DNA of 64,000 nucleotides, taken from contig NZ_LT607755.1 in the NCBI RefSeq assembly GCF_900090275.1, forward strand, positions 3,844,001-3,908,000, read 5' to 3'. A program made the position numbers and the translations under genes. Below, piece by piece: positions 41,517 through 50,597 of the stretch. Source of the DNA: Micromonospora zamorensis (GTDB lineage Bacteria > Actinomycetota > Actinomycetes > Mycobacteriales > Micromonosporaceae). The notes under the pieces were generated by a model. That model was given only the letters and a program-made list of their open reading frames with translations, searched no databases and had not been told where the DNA came from. Position 1 is the stretch's first letter; the number at the start of each line of letters is the position of its first letter.

Positions 41517-41909
41517 CTAGCCGGCGGTTGCCTCACGCTGGATCTGCCCGAACTGGGCGGCCATCGCGGCGGACAGGGCCTGCGCGGCGGACAGCGGGCG
41601 AACCATCACGGTGAACTCGTCGATCAGGCCGTTCTCGTCCAGGTGCAGGAAGTCGCAACCTTCGACGGCGACGTCGCCGATCCGCGCCTCGAACACCAGC
41701 GCGTGATCGCGATCGTCGTCACCGCTCAACTCACGGACGTACCGGAAATCCTCGAACACCCGCAGCACGCCCCGCAGAATCGCCGCGGTGATTGCCTTGC
41801 CCGGATACGGCTTGAACGCCACCGGGCTGCGAAAAACCACATCGTCGGCCAGGGCCGCCGTGATGGCATCGGGATCGCGTGCCTCAACCGCCGCGCGAAA
41901 GTCGATCAC
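41517..41909 (-). CDS. SnoaL-like (NTF2-fold) protein
   Basis: A 130-aa single-domain protein with the NTF2 pattern: FRAAVEARDPDAITAALADDVVFRSPV, then AILRGVLRVFEDF, a VFEARIGDVAVEGCDFLHLDENGLIDEFTVMVRP strand pair. Such proteins are isomerases, polyketide cyclases or ligand-binding proteins. GTG at 41909 lies 6 nt after TACGCT, giving a leaderless start; the GTG directly before it is less likely. Function open. Confidence 0.8.
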   Translation of the reverse strand: MIDFRAAVEARDPDAITAALADDVVFRSPVAFKPYPGKAITAAILRGVLRVFEDFRYVRELSGDDDRDHALVFEARIGDVAVEGCDFLHLDENGLIDEFTVMVRPLSAAQALSAAMAAQFGQIQREATAG

Positions 41910-41915
41910 CACGCC

Positions 41916-41921
41916 AGCGTA
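41916..41921 (-). promoter_or_regulatory. -10 element of a leaderless promoter (SnoaL gene)
   Basis: TACGCT on the minus strand, 6 nt before the GTG at 41909. Confidence 0.4.
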
Positions 41922-42188
41922 CGGGGTTTTCCCGACCGCCGGTCACCCCAGTTCTCGTCGAGCCGGCACCCGTTGGAGCGGCCACCGGTCCGTGGAGCCA
42001 GCAGGCACCTCGTCCAAGCCGGTCATATTTGGTGGACGACCTGGACCGGCTGTGCCAGCCTGACCGGAGGCCGCCACCACGGGGCCCGGTGCCATGACGG
42101 ATCGAACCGACCGACGGGAGCCCGGCGATGCGAGGACTCGAAACCTTCCCGCCCATCCGGACGCGAGCTTTCGAGGACCCGTCAGCCC

Positions 42189-44171
42189 ATGCAGACCATC
42201 AACCTTGGCATCGTCGCCCACGTCGACGCCGGTAAGACCAGTCTGACCGAACGCCTGCTGCACGCCACCGGTGTCACCGACCGGCTCGGCAGTGTCGACG
42301 CGGGCACCACGCAGACCGACACAGGCGAGATCGAGCGCCGCCGGGGCATCACCATCCGCAGCGCCGTAGCCGCGTTCGGCTTACCCGACCGCCAGGTCAA
42401 CCTGCTCGACACCCCCGGGCACAGCGACTTCGTGGCCGAGGTCGAACGCGCGCTCGGGGTGCTCGACGCGGCGATCCTGGTGCTGTCGGCCGTCGAGGGG
42501 GTGCAACCGCACAGCCGACGGATCATGCGAATCCTCCGGTCACTCCGGCTACCCACGCTGATCTTCGTCAACAAGATCGACCGGAGGGGTGCCCGCACCG
42601 ACGAGCTGGTCGCGGACGTACGACGGCTGCTCACCCCGGCCGTCGCCCCGCTGGGCACGGTCCGCGGGCCCGGCACCCCCGAGGCCGCCTTCCGGCTCGA
42701 CGATCCGCGGTACGACCGCAGCGCCGCCCACCGGCTCGCCGAGGCCCTCGCCGAGCACGACGACGAGCTGCTGGCCACCCTCGTGGACGACCTGCCACCC
42801 GACCCCGATCGGATCGACAGGTCGCTTCGGGTCCAGGTAGCGGCCGGGCAGGTCCACCCCCTGCTGTTCGGCTCGGCGCTGTCCGGAGCCGGCGTACCGG
42901 AACTGCTGGACGCCATCGCGGCCCTGCTTCCGGCGTCGCCACCGGCGGAGCCCGAGCCGCGGGCGCGGGTCTTCGCCATCGAACGCGACCCCGCCGGCGA
43001 GCGGGTGGCGTACCTGCGGTCGTACGGCGGGGAGCTTCAGGCCCGCCAGCGGGTCATCGCGTACCGCCGGGAGCCGGACGGCCAGATCACCGCGACCCGC
43101 GCCCGGATAACCCGGCTCGACGTGATCGGCGCGCCCACCGACCAGGCCGAGCCGACCGGCCGGGACGACCTGCCGGCCGCACTGACCGCCGGGTACATCG
43201 CCCGGGTCACCGGCCTGACCGGGGTACGCCTCGGCGATCAGCTCGGCAGCTCGGCCGGCCTCGACGGGCGGTCGTACTTTCCGGCACCGACCCTGGAGGC
43301 GGTGGTGCGACCCCGCGACCCGGCCCGGACGCTGGCGCTGCACGCCGCGTTGCTGGACATCGCGGACACCGACCCGTTCATCCGGACCCGGGTGGCCCCG
43401 GATGGCGGCACGAGCGTGCTGCTCTACGGCGAGGTGCAGCGCGAGGTGCTGGCCGCCACGCTGGCCGAGGCGTACGGGATCGAGGCCGAGTTCGGGGCGG
43501 GCCGCCTCATGCACGTCGAGCGGCCAACCGGCACCGGCTCGGCGGTGGAGATCATCGGGCACGGTTTCTTCGGCACCGTCGGGTTCCGGGTCGAGCCCGG
43601 CTCCGCGGTGGACTACCGGCTGGAGGTCGAGCTCGGCTCGCTGCCGCTGTCGTTCCACAAGGCCATCGAGGAGGCCACCCGGGCCGCCCTCGACCAGGGT
43701 TGTCACGGCTGGCCGGTCACCGACATCCGGGTAACCCTCACGCACAGCGGCTACTGGTCGCCGATCACCACGGCCGGGCACTTCCGGGATCTGGCGCCGT
43801 ACGTCCTCATGCAGGCGCTCGCCGAGGCCGGCACCCGGGTCTACGAGCCGTGCCGGCGGTTCGAGGCGGAGGTACCGGCCGACCGGCTCGGCGCTGTCAC
43901 GTCGTACCTGGGCCGGCTCGGCGCCCGCATCGACGGCACCGACGAGATTTCCGCCGGCTGGCGGATCGGCGGGGTGCTGCCGGCGCGGCTCGAACCGGAG
44001 GCGCAGCGGCGGCTGCCGGACCTGTCCAGCGGGGAAGGGCTGTGGTCGTCGGTGCCCGGCGGCGACCGCCTGGTGTCCGGTGACCCGCCGCACCGACCCC
44101 GCACCGACGGCAACCCGTTCGACCGGGTGGAGTACCTGCGCTTCCTCGCCCAGCCGAGGAACCGAAACTGA
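42189..44171 (+). CDS. TetM/OtrA-like ribosomal protection GTPase
   Basis: A 660-aa translation-factor GTPase of the tetracycline ribosomal-protection family. G motifs: AHVDAGKTSLTERLL (G1), TIRSAVAAF (G2 region), DTPGHSDFVAEVER (G3) and NKIDRRGAR (G4). EF-G-like domains III-V follow (GYIARVTGLTGVRLGD, HGFFGTVGFRVEPG, YLGRLGARIDGTDE). These proteins remove tetracycline from the ribosome; actinomycete homologues also occur in non-producers. ATG at 42189 directly before MQTINLGIV, with GAGGAC about 12 nt upstream. Followed by a strong hairpin. Resistance is inferred, not proven. Confidence 0.9.
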   Translation: MQTINLGIVAHVDAGKTSLTERLLHATGVTDRLGSVDAGTTQTDTGEIERRRGITIRSAVAAFGLPDRQVNLLDTPGHSDFVAEVERALGVLDAAILVLSAVEGVQPHSRRIMRILRSLRLPTLIFVNKIDRRGARTDELVADVRRLLTPAVAPLGTVRGPGTPEAAFRLDDPRYDRSAAHRLAEALAEHDDELLATLVDDLPPDPDRIDRSLRVQVAAGQVHPLLFGSALSGAGVPELLDAIAALLPASPPAEPEPRARVFAIERDPAGERVAYLRSYGGELQARQRVIAYRREPDGQITATRARITRLDVIGAPTDQAEPTGRDDLPAALTAGYIARVTGLTGVRLGDQLGSSAGLDGRSYFPAPTLEAVVRPRDPARTLALHAALLDIADTDPFIRTRVAPDGGTSVLLYGEVQREVLAATLAEAYGIEAEFGAGRLMHVERPTGTGSAVEIIGHGFFGTVGFRVEPGSAVDYRLEVELGSLPLSFHKAIEEATRAALDQGCHGWPVTDIRVTLTHSGYWSPITTAGHFRDLAPYVLMQALAEAGTRVYEPCRRFEAEVPADRLGAVTSYLGRLGARIDGTDEISAGWRIGGVLPARLEPEAQRRLPDLSSGEGLWSSVPGGDRLVSGDPPHRPRTDGNPFDRVEYLRFLAQPRNRN

Positions 44172-44203
44172 AAGGGCCCGCGCGAGATGCGCGGGCCCTT
44201 TCA
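44169..44203. terminator. strong bidirectional terminator
   Basis: TGAAAGGGCCCGCGC (44169-44183) and GCGCGGGCCCTTTCA (44189-44203) form a 15-bp perfect stem with a GAGAT loop. Its left end includes the stop codon of the TetM-like gene. It also serves the convergent tannase gene, with CCCTTTC/T-rich ends on both strands. Confidence 0.9.
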
Positions 44204-44211
44204 GAATGCGA

Positions 44212-45789
44212 TCAGCGCCAGCCGCGTGGGCCGAGCACCGGCTTCCAGTTGACCGCCGCGTTCGGGTCACCGCTGCCGTCGTAGCCTGCCCGCAGTGGGT
44301 ATGCGTACACCGGACGTTCCGTCGTGGTCACGCCACCGCTCACCTTGCTGGCCAGCACCGACGTCGGCGCCTGACCCCGCTCAGTCCAGGCGCGGATCGC
44401 GCCGAGCCAGTCGACCCGGTCGGCGCCGGGACCGCCGGAGCAGTGGTAGACGCCGGGCAGCAGGAACAACCGGGCGAACTGCTGTGCGCGGGCCAGCGAG
44501 CCATACCGCTTCACCACGTCCTCGTAGTACTGGATCGTGCCGAACGGGGTGATCAGCGGGTCAGCCAGACCGTGGTAGAGCATCAGCTTGCCGCCCGCCC
44601 TGCGGAAGGCGTCGAGATCGGTGGTGTCGGCGTTGTAGACCTTCGCCATTTTGTCGAGCTCTGCCGCGTCCCGGCTCGGGTCGAAGTCCCAGAGCGAGTA
44701 GCCCGCCCCCGGGTCGGTCGGGAAGGCCAGGTAGCGCAGGACCTGTTCGGCGAACGCACCGCCACCGCTCAGACCGGTCGGCGACGTGCTGATGTCGGAA
44801 CCGACCCAGCCGCCCTCAGAACCCAACGGCAGCCCGCCCGGATACAGCGCGCGACCACGGTTGTCGCGCGGGCTGTCGTACCACTTCTTCACCACCGCGA
44901 CCTGCGCGGCGCTGAGGCAACCTGCTGCGGCTGCCCCCTGCGGGCAGAGCAGCGTCGCCGGGTCGAACCGGCAGGCGCGTGGGTCGTCCACGACACCGTC
45001 CTTCACGACACCGTCGCAGGCGGCCTGCACGCCCTGGTTGACGACCGCCGCGGCGGCGGCGTCGACGATCTGGTTGCGGTCGGCGTCCCGGTTCTGCTGC
45101 TCGCGCACGCCCTGCGAGAGCGGGGCGAGGTAGTTCTGCCGGTTGGCCGGTGCGCCGGCGACGATGCCGTCGAAGTCACCGGGCCAGCGCTGCGCCTCGA
45201 TCAGCGCCTGTCGACCACCGGTCGAACAACCCACGAAATAGGAGTACGCGGGAGCATGGCGGGTCATTCCCTTGAGGAGCGTCTTGGCCGCGAGCGCGGT
45301 CAGGTGCTCGGAGAGGTAGCCCCAGGTGTTCTGCGCGGCCTTGTTGTTGAGTCCGAAGGAGGCGTCCGAGCCGCTGCCGACGTGGCCGGTGTCGTCGGAG
45401 GCGACCGCGTAGCCGAGGTCGACGTTGCCGTTGCCGGAGGTGCCGGCCGTCGGGATGCTGCCGCAGAAGCCGCCGCCGCCCAGCTGGACGTAGCGGCGGT
45501 TCCAGTCGGTAGGCACCTGCAGACGCAGCTGGATCACCGAGGTGCTGCCGTCGTCGGCACCGACCGTGATTGCGGCCCGGACGTCGCAGTAGGGCGTGGC
45601 CGCCGCCGTAGCGCCGGTCGTGGCGGAGCTGACCGTCGTCGGGTAGCCGACGGCGCGGCTGAGCTTCCCGGCGGCGGCGGTCGTGGAGCAGTCGAGTCGC
45701 GGCTTCGCGTGTGCGATGCCGGGCGCCGCGGCGACGGTGAGACCGGCGGCGACGACCACGGCGGAGAGGAGACGTAACCTGTGGAGCAC
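44212..45789 (-). CDS. secreted tannase/feruloyl-esterase-family enzyme
   Basis: A 525-aa exported esterase. A signal peptide ends near AHAK (residue 27). The hydrolase has the tannase-family nucleophile Ser in FVGCSTGGRQAL (near 183), preceded by the CS-D-HC disulfide pattern: a Cys beside the Ser and a Cys after the His in VYHCSGG (near 445); the Asp is in HGLADPLIT (near 405). The Ca-binding lid DADRNQIVD is present. It should release an aromatic or other acid from an ester outside the cell. GTG at 45789 has GGAGG 5 nt upstream. A very good promoter and two IclR-type palindromes precede it. Confidence 0.88.
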   Translation of the reverse strand: MLHRLRLLSAVVVAAGLTVAAAPGIAHAKPRLDCSTTAAAGKLSRAVGYPTTVSSATTGATAAATPYCDVRAAITVGADDGSTSVIQLRLQVPTDWNRRYVQLGGGGFCGSIPTAGTSGNGNVDLGYAVASDDTGHVGSGSDASFGLNNKAAQNTWGYLSEHLTALAAKTLLKGMTRHAPAYSYFVGCSTGGRQALIEAQRWPGDFDGIVAGAPANRQNYLAPLSQGVREQQNRDADRNQIVDAAAAAVVNQGVQAACDGVVKDGVVDDPRACRFDPATLLCPQGAAAAGCLSAAQVAVVKKWYDSPRDNRGRALYPGGLPLGSEGGWVGSDISTSPTGLSGGGAFAEQVLRYLAFPTDPGAGYSLWDFDPSRDAAELDKMAKVYNADTTDLDAFRRAGGKLMLYHGLADPLITPFGTIQYYEDVVKRYGSLARAQQFARLFLLPGVYHCSGGPGADRVDWLGAIRAWTERGQAPTSVLASKVSGGVTTTERPVYAYPLRAGYDGSGDPNAAVNWKPVLGPRGWR

Positions 45790-45802
45790 ATTGGCCTCCG
45801 AT

Positions 45803-45819
45803 GTTTCGCTAGGCGGAAC
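45803..45819. promoter_or_regulatory. IclR-type palindrome A (tannase 5' leader)
   Basis: GTTTCGCTAGGCGGAAC has 7-bp arms with one mismatch around a 3-nt centre. It lies downstream of the tannase transcription start (about +23 to +39), a repressing position. Confidence 0.65.
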
Positions 45820-45847
45820 GCGGCAATATCGCCACGGCCTGGGAGTG

Positions 45848-45876
45848 ACGCTAGAGCTGGGCGAATGCCCTGTCAA
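45848..45876 (-). promoter_or_regulatory. tannase promoter
   Basis: TTGACA (45876..45871), 17-bp spacer, TAGCGT (45853..45848) on the minus strand. Transcription would start near 45841. Confidence 0.75.
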
Positions 45877-45890
45877 CATCCACGCCTGTC

Positions 45891-45907
45891 GTTCCGCTGG
45901 GCGGAAC
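45891..45907. promoter_or_regulatory. IclR-type palindrome B
   Basis: GTTCCGCTGGGCGGAAC, perfect 7-bp arms with 3-nt centre, between the CoA-transferase stop and the tannase -35. It is the best copy of the motif also found at 45803, 56690 and 56834. Confidence 0.75.
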
Positions 45908-47113
45908 CTACCCGAGCACGTCGCGCTCCCGCAGGGCCGCCATCTCCTCCGCCGACAGGCCCAGCTCGTCGCCGAGCACCGCGTCCGTGTCGGCACCCAG
46001 CGCGCGGCCGGTGAACCGGATCCGGCCCGGTGTGCGACTCATCCGCCACAGCACGTTCTGCATCCGGACCGGCCCCAGGTCCGGATCGTCCACAGTGGTC
46101 ACCAGATCCAGTGCCCGCACCTGCGGGTCGTCGAGCAACTCGCTCGGCTTGTAGACCGGCGCCACCGCCGCCCCCGCCTCCTCGAACGCGCGCAGCACCT
46201 CGTCGCGGGTCCGCGCCCCGATCCACTCCCCCACATAGCCGTCGAGCAGGTCGGCGTGCTGCGCCCGCTGGCGCCCGGTGGCGAACCACGGCTCGTCGAT
46301 CACCTCCGGGTGGCCGACCAGCGTCAGCACCCGCCGAGCGATACTGTCGGCGCTCGTGGAAATGGCCACCCACTGCCCGTCAGCCGTCCGGTAGGTGTTG
46401 CGCGGCGCGTTGTTGAGTGACCGGTTGCCGGTGCGCTGCTGATCGATGCCGAGCTGGTCGGCGTAGATCACGCCGGGCCCGACAGCCGTCATGATGGGGC
46501 TGAGCAGGTCCAGGTCGATCTCCTGACCCTGGCCGTCCTTCTCCCGCTGGAACAGCGCCATCGAGACCGCCGCCGCACCCGCCATCCCGGCGATCGAGTC
46601 GGCCAGACCGAACGCCGGCAACGTCGGAGGGCCGTTCGGGTCGCCGGTCAGGTGAGCGAAACCGCTCATCGACTCGACGAGCGTGCCGAAGGCCGGCCGC
46701 GCAGCGTACGGGCCGGACTGACCGAAGCCGGTGACCCGCAGCAGGATCAGCCGCGGATTGTCCGCGGAGAGCACGTCGTAGCCGAGGCCCCAGCGCTCCA
46801 GCGTGCCGGGCCGGAAGTTCTCGATCACGACGTCGGCGGTGGCGGCGAGCTTGCGGAAGATCTCCGCCCCGGCCGGGTCACCGAGATAGAGCCCGACCGT
46901 CCGTTTGTTGCGGGCGACCATCTTCCACCACAGCGGCTGGTCGTCCTTGGCCAACCCATGCCCGCGCATGCCGTCCCCGCGGCCAGGGTGCTCGATCTTG
47001 ATGACCTCGGCGCCGAAATCGCCGAGCATCTGCGCCACCAGCGGGCCGGCCAGGATGGTCGACAGGTCGAGCACCCGCAGGCCGGCCAGCGGTCCGTCGT
47101 TCACACTGGACAT
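45908..47113 (-). CDS. family III CoA-transferase (CaiB/BaiF)
   Basis: A 401-aa enzyme that moves CoA to a carboxylic acid. Family features: LAGLRVLDLSTILAGPLVAQMLGDFGAEVIKIEHP at the N terminus, NKRTVGLYLGD, NFRPGTLERWGLGYDVLSADNP, VTGFGQSGPYAARPAFGTLVES and GLADSIAGM. Acceptor specificity cannot be read. ATG at 47113 begins 2 nt after the stop of the amidohydrolase gene, last in the Liv-led operon. It gives CoA activation before a CitE-like lyase encoded in the divergent operon, so the two may act in series. Confidence 0.9.
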   Translation of the reverse strand: MSSVNDGPLAGLRVLDLSTILAGPLVAQMLGDFGAEVIKIEHPGRGDGMRGHGLAKDDQPLWWKMVARNKRTVGLYLGDPAGAEIFRKLAATADVVIENFRPGTLERWGLGYDVLSADNPRLILLRVTGFGQSGPYAARPAFGTLVESMSGFAHLTGDPNGPPTLPAFGLADSIAGMAGAAAVSMALFQREKDGQGQEIDLDLLSPIMTAVGPGVIYADQLGIDQQRTGNRSLNNAPRNTYRTADGQWVAISTSADSIARRVLTLVGHPEVIDEPWFATGRQRAQHADLLDGYVGEWIGARTRDEVLRAFEEAGAAVAPVYKPSELLDDPQVRALDLVTTVDDPDLGPVRMQNVLWRMSRTPGRIRFTGRALGADTDAVLGDELGLSAEEMAALRERDVLG

Positions 47114-47115
47114 GC

Positions 47116-48585
47116 TCACCCCTGGTACGGACGGTGCACGTAGCGGCCGCCGGGGGTGCCGACGATGTTGCCGGCGTCGAGCACGCGCTGCCCCCGGACC
47201 CAGGTGTCGGTGACACAGGCACCGAGTTCGAAGCCCTCGAACGGCGTGTACTCCTGGGTCGACTCGGAGTCCGCGGCGTGCACGGTCCAGGTGGTGTTCT
47301 CCACGAGGCACAGGTCGGCGTCGAAGCCCACCCCGATGGTGCCCTTGCCCGGCAGTCCGTAGCGGCGGGCCGGATTCCAGGCGGCCAACTGCGCGATCCG
47401 CTGGTGCGACAGGCCGCGCTTGCGCCCCTCCGAGACCAGGCCGGGCAGCAGGTATTCCGCCCCGCCGAAGCCCGACTTCGCGGCGAAGATGTCCTCGCGC
47501 GGGTCACCGAACTTCGTCTCGTCCTTGCAGCACGCGTGGTCACTGACCACCCAGTCGACGCTGCCGTCGAGCACGTACTCCCAGAGCGCCTCCACGTCCT
47601 CCTGCGGGCGCAGCGGGGGGTTCACCTTGCCACCCAGGCCGTGCGCGCTGTCCACACTGGCCAGCAGGTGCCCGAGGGTGACCTCGCGGCGGAAGTCGAC
47701 ATGCGGAAACGTCCTGGCCATCAACATCGCCGCCCGCAGGGCCTTGCGCGAGGAGAGGTGCAGCAGGTTGATGTTGGGCAGCCCGGTCTCGTCTGCCAGG
47801 AACGCCGCGATCGTCACCGCGAGCCCTTCCGAGTGCGGCGGTCGTGACGCGCTGTAGGCGGCCAGGCCCTGCAACGACGCGTCCTGCTCGACCAGCTTCG
47901 TGTAGGCCGTCATGATCTCGGCTGTCTCGCAGTGCAGCGACAGCGACACGTGCGGTGCCGCGTCGGTCAGCTTCTCCCGGGCCGCCTGCACGCCGCGCAT
48001 CACGAACTCGAAGTGAGCGAGGTCGTAGCGCTCGTTCGGCGGGATCATCAGGAACGAACTCTGGTCGCTGGACCGCCCGTGCAGCCCGTGGCTGCCATAG
48101 AACATGAAGATCTTGAAGGAGGTGACGCCGAAGTTCTCGATGATCGAGGGGATCTCGTCGATGTGCTCCCTCATCATCGGCGCGAGGTGGAATCCGTAGT
48201 CGATGAACGAGCGTCCTTCCGAGGCGGCCAGCACGTGCGGGAAGAACTCCGCGTACGAGCCGCCCCGGTTGAGGTAGTACTGCCCCGTACGCATGTAGGT
48301 CAGTCCGGTCGTCACACCGCCCTGGGCGCTGGCGCGGCTCTCGGTGGCGGTGTCCTCGGCCAGCGAGTTGTAGATGCCCCAGTGCTGGTGCGCGTCGACC
48401 GCCCCCGGGTACGCGAGCCGGCCGCGCCCGTCCACGACGGTCTGCGCCTCGTCGGCCGGGATGTCGGCCTCCATCCGCACCACCTTGCCGCCGGCAATGC
48501 CGATGTCCAGCCGGTCGCCGTCGGGCGAGCCGGCGTCGGGCCGGACCACGGTTACGTTCTTGATCAGGGTTTCCAGCAGTTTCAT
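47116..48585 (-). CDS. dihydropyrimidinase/hydantoinase-like amidohydrolase
   Basis: A 489-aa metal-dependent amidohydrolase. Metal ligands: VDAHQHWG (HxH near residue 62), the carboxylated Lys in SFKIFMFYG (near 155), His in LSLHCETAE (near 205), His in LLHLSSRKAL and Asp in VVSDHACC (near 345). The fold fits dihydropyrimidinase, hydantoinase or allantoinase. It hydrolyses a cyclic amide or imide. ATG at 48585 has GGGAGGAAA upstream and overlaps the stop of the FAD gene (ATGA). The neighbouring racemase suits a hydantoin-like or malonamide-like substrate; inference. Confidence 0.87.
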   Translation of the reverse strand: MKLLETLIKNVTVVRPDAGSPDGDRLDIGIAGGKVVRMEADIPADEAQTVVDGRGRLAYPGAVDAHQHWGIYNSLAEDTATESRASAQGGVTTGLTYMRTGQYYLNRGGSYAEFFPHVLAASEGRSFIDYGFHLAPMMREHIDEIPSIIENFGVTSFKIFMFYGSHGLHGRSSDQSSFLMIPPNERYDLAHFEFVMRGVQAAREKLTDAAPHVSLSLHCETAEIMTAYTKLVEQDASLQGLAAYSASRPPHSEGLAVTIAAFLADETGLPNINLLHLSSRKALRAAMLMARTFPHVDFRREVTLGHLLASVDSAHGLGGKVNPPLRPQEDVEALWEYVLDGSVDWVVSDHACCKDETKFGDPREDIFAAKSGFGGAEYLLPGLVSEGRKRGLSHQRIAQLAAWNPARRYGLPGKGTIGVGFDADLCLVENTTWTVHAADSESTQEYTPFEGFELGACVTDTWVRGQRVLDAGNIVGTPGGRYVHRPYQG

Positions 48586-49949
48586 GCGTTTCCTCCCGTG
48601 GTTCGAGCGACGTGGTTCGCCGCGAGGTAGGCGAGGCCGAGGGCGGGCAGGAGGCCGTTGCCGGCCAGGTAACCGGCCGCGCCATGGCCGGAGATGCCGG
48701 CCGCGGCACCGCCCGAGGCGTAGAGGCCGGGGATCGGCGCGCCACCCGGGCGCAGCACCCGGGCATGCTCGTCGACCAGCAGGCCGCCCTGGGTGTGAAA
48801 GAGCGCCGGCACCACCCGGGCGGTGAGGTACGGCGGCTCCAGTGGTGCTTCGAAGAAGGTGCGGCCAAAGCGGTCGGCCCGCTCGCCGCGAGCCACCGCC
48901 GCCGTCTCGGCGAGTTCCGCGACCACGGCCTCGGCCGGCAGCCCGGTGACCGAGGACAGCGCGGCCTCGTCGGCCGCGTCCAGCAGCGCGCCCGACTCCA
49001 CGCTCTGCCGAAAGTCGGTGAACGCGAGGCAGGCGTCGTGGATCCGGCGGTCCAGCACCAGCCAACCGAACGCGTCCGGGCGGGCCGCGAGCGCGGCGGC
49101 GTACTCGGAATAGCCGGTCGTCTCGTCACCGAACCGCCGTCCGGTGGTGTCCAGCAGGACACCGCCGTGCATCACTGTCGCCCAGCCGACCAGCGTCGCG
49201 GAGCGGGCCGAAAGAGCGGCATGCCCCTGGTACGCGTCGAGGAAGGCGCTCTGCGCGCCGAGCTCGGTGCCGATCCGCAGCGCATCGCCGCGGGACATCT
49301 CACTGCCGTGGTAGACCGCCGCCGCGATCTCCGGCAGGTGCTCGCCGACCATGGTCCGGTCGGCGCCGTAGCCGTTGGTGGCCAGCAGCACCGCCCCGGT
49401 CGGGATCTCCTCACGTGTGCCGTCCGGTCGCTCGACCACGGCGGCTCGAACCACGCCGGAGTCGACGACCACGTCGACCAGTCGGGCCGGGACCAGCATG
49501 TCGATACCGGCCCTGCCCAGCCGCTGGACGAGATGGTCGAGCAGCACGGTGCCGTGCCGGCCCTCGACCGTGTGGCAGCGGTCGACCGAGTGGCCCGGGT
49601 AGTGGAAGTCGGTCACCAGCGACAGCTCCAGCCCGACGCTGTCAACCAGCCACTCGACCAGCTCGGCGCTCACCGCGCCGAGCGCACGGGCGAGCCTCTG
49701 GTCGCCCTGCCCCTTGGTCTTGCGCGCGACGTCCGCCGCGAACAGCTCGGCCGAGTCGTCGATGCCGGCGGCCCGCTGCCACCGCGAGCCGGCGCCCGGG
49801 ATCATCGCGGTCGACATCGAGGTGTTGTTGCCCCGGCGGAAGTGCTCGCTGGCCTCAACCACCAGCACGTCGAGGCCGAGCTGGGCGGCGCGCAGGGCGG
49901 CGACGAGCCCTCCCCCGGCGCCGGCGACCACGAGGTCCGGCCCGGTCAC
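48582..49949 (-). CDS. FAD-dependent oxidoreductase (fumarate-reductase-like)
   Basis: A 455-aa flavoprotein. The dinucleotide motif LVVAGAGGGLVAALRAAQLGL starts at residue 5, then the glutamate VVEA. NNTSMSTAMIPGAGSRWQ, LLATNGYGAD and the C-terminal GGVLLDT, LYASGGAAAGISGHGAAGYLAGNGLL resemble the fumarate-reductase/tricarballylate-dehydrogenase and urocanate-reductase class. Probably oxidises or reduces a C-C bond of a carboxylic acid. GTG start overlaps the racemase stop (GTGA). Embedded in the Liv-led operon. Confidence 0.82.
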   Translation of the reverse strand: MTGPDLVVAGAGGGLVAALRAAQLGLDVLVVEASEHFRRGNNTSMSTAMIPGAGSRWQRAAGIDDSAELFAADVARKTKGQGDQRLARALGAVSAELVEWLVDSVGLELSLVTDFHYPGHSVDRCHTVEGRHGTVLLDHLVQRLGRAGIDMLVPARLVDVVVDSGVVRAAVVERPDGTREEIPTGAVLLATNGYGADRTMVGEHLPEIAAAVYHGSEMSRGDALRIGTELGAQSAFLDAYQGHAALSARSATLVGWATVMHGGVLLDTTGRRFGDETTGYSEYAAALAARPDAFGWLVLDRRIHDACLAFTDFRQSVESGALLDAADEAALSSVTGLPAEAVVAELAETAAVARGERADRFGRTFFEAPLEPPYLTARVVPALFHTQGGLLVDEHARVLRPGGAPIPGLYASGGAAAGISGHGAAGYLAGNGLLPALGLAYLAANHVARTTGGNA

Positions 49950-50587
49950 GCGCCCACCTCCCCAGCACCGATCAGCCGCAGCGCCAGGGCTGTCGGGTCG
50001 ACCACCCGAGCTGGCAGGCTGACGCCGGCCGGCAGGTCGACGGCCGAGCAGCCGTTGATCACCGAACGCGCGCCGCCCGCGGCGAGCGTGCCGACGGCAC
50101 CGCCAAGCGTGCTGGCCCAGCGGGAGGTGTCGGCGATCGCGTGCACGTCGAGGTCGAGCACCTCGACGCCGAGCAGGTCGGCCGACCACCCGTACACCCC
50201 GGCCCGGGCGGTGATCTCGTCGGCGATCGCCTTGTTGCGGGCCACCGCCGCGCACCTGCGCCCGCTCAGCACGGCCCAGCCGAGGCTGAGACGGAGCAGT
50301 CCGAACACCGGCACCGGCAGGGTGCCGGCGAGGTCCGCGACACCGGGGTCGAGGACGCAGTCCGGCAGCAGCGCGTCGAAGCCGGCCGGCGCGCCGCGCA
50401 GCGCCGCGGTGACCAGCACCTCGCTCTCCCGCACCTGCTCGTCGGTGTCCAGGGCGCGCGGTGCGTCCGCTCCGATGTCGTGCAGCACGACGTCGACGCC
50501 CGGCGGCGACAGCGCCGCGTAGCGCGCCTGCCGGCGGGCCAGTTCCTCGGCGTCGACATGGATCGGGGTCACGGCGTAGATCCGCAC
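49946..50587 (-). CDS. Asp/Glu/hydantoin racemase family protein
   Basis: A 213-aa protein with the two catalytic cysteines of the family in ALLPDCVLDPG (near 75) and VINGCSAVDLP (near 180), each in a glycine-rich loop. It interconverts enantiomers of an amino acid or hydantoin. GTG at 50587 has AGGAGAGAG, which overlaps the TAG of the preceding MmgE/PrpD gene. The adjacent amidohydrolase gene makes hydantoin-type racemisation attractive. Confidence 0.75.
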   Translation of the reverse strand: MRIYAVTPIHVDAEELARRQARYAALSPPGVDVVLHDIGADAPRALDTDEQVRESEVLVTAALRGAPAGFDALLPDCVLDPGVADLAGTLPVPVFGLLRLSLGWAVLSGRRCAAVARNKAIADEITARAGVYGWSADLLGVEVLDLDVHAIADTSRWASTLGGAVGTLAAGGARSVINGCSAVDLPAGVSLPARVVDPTALALRLIGAGEVGA

Positions 50588-50597
50588 GGTCTCTCTC

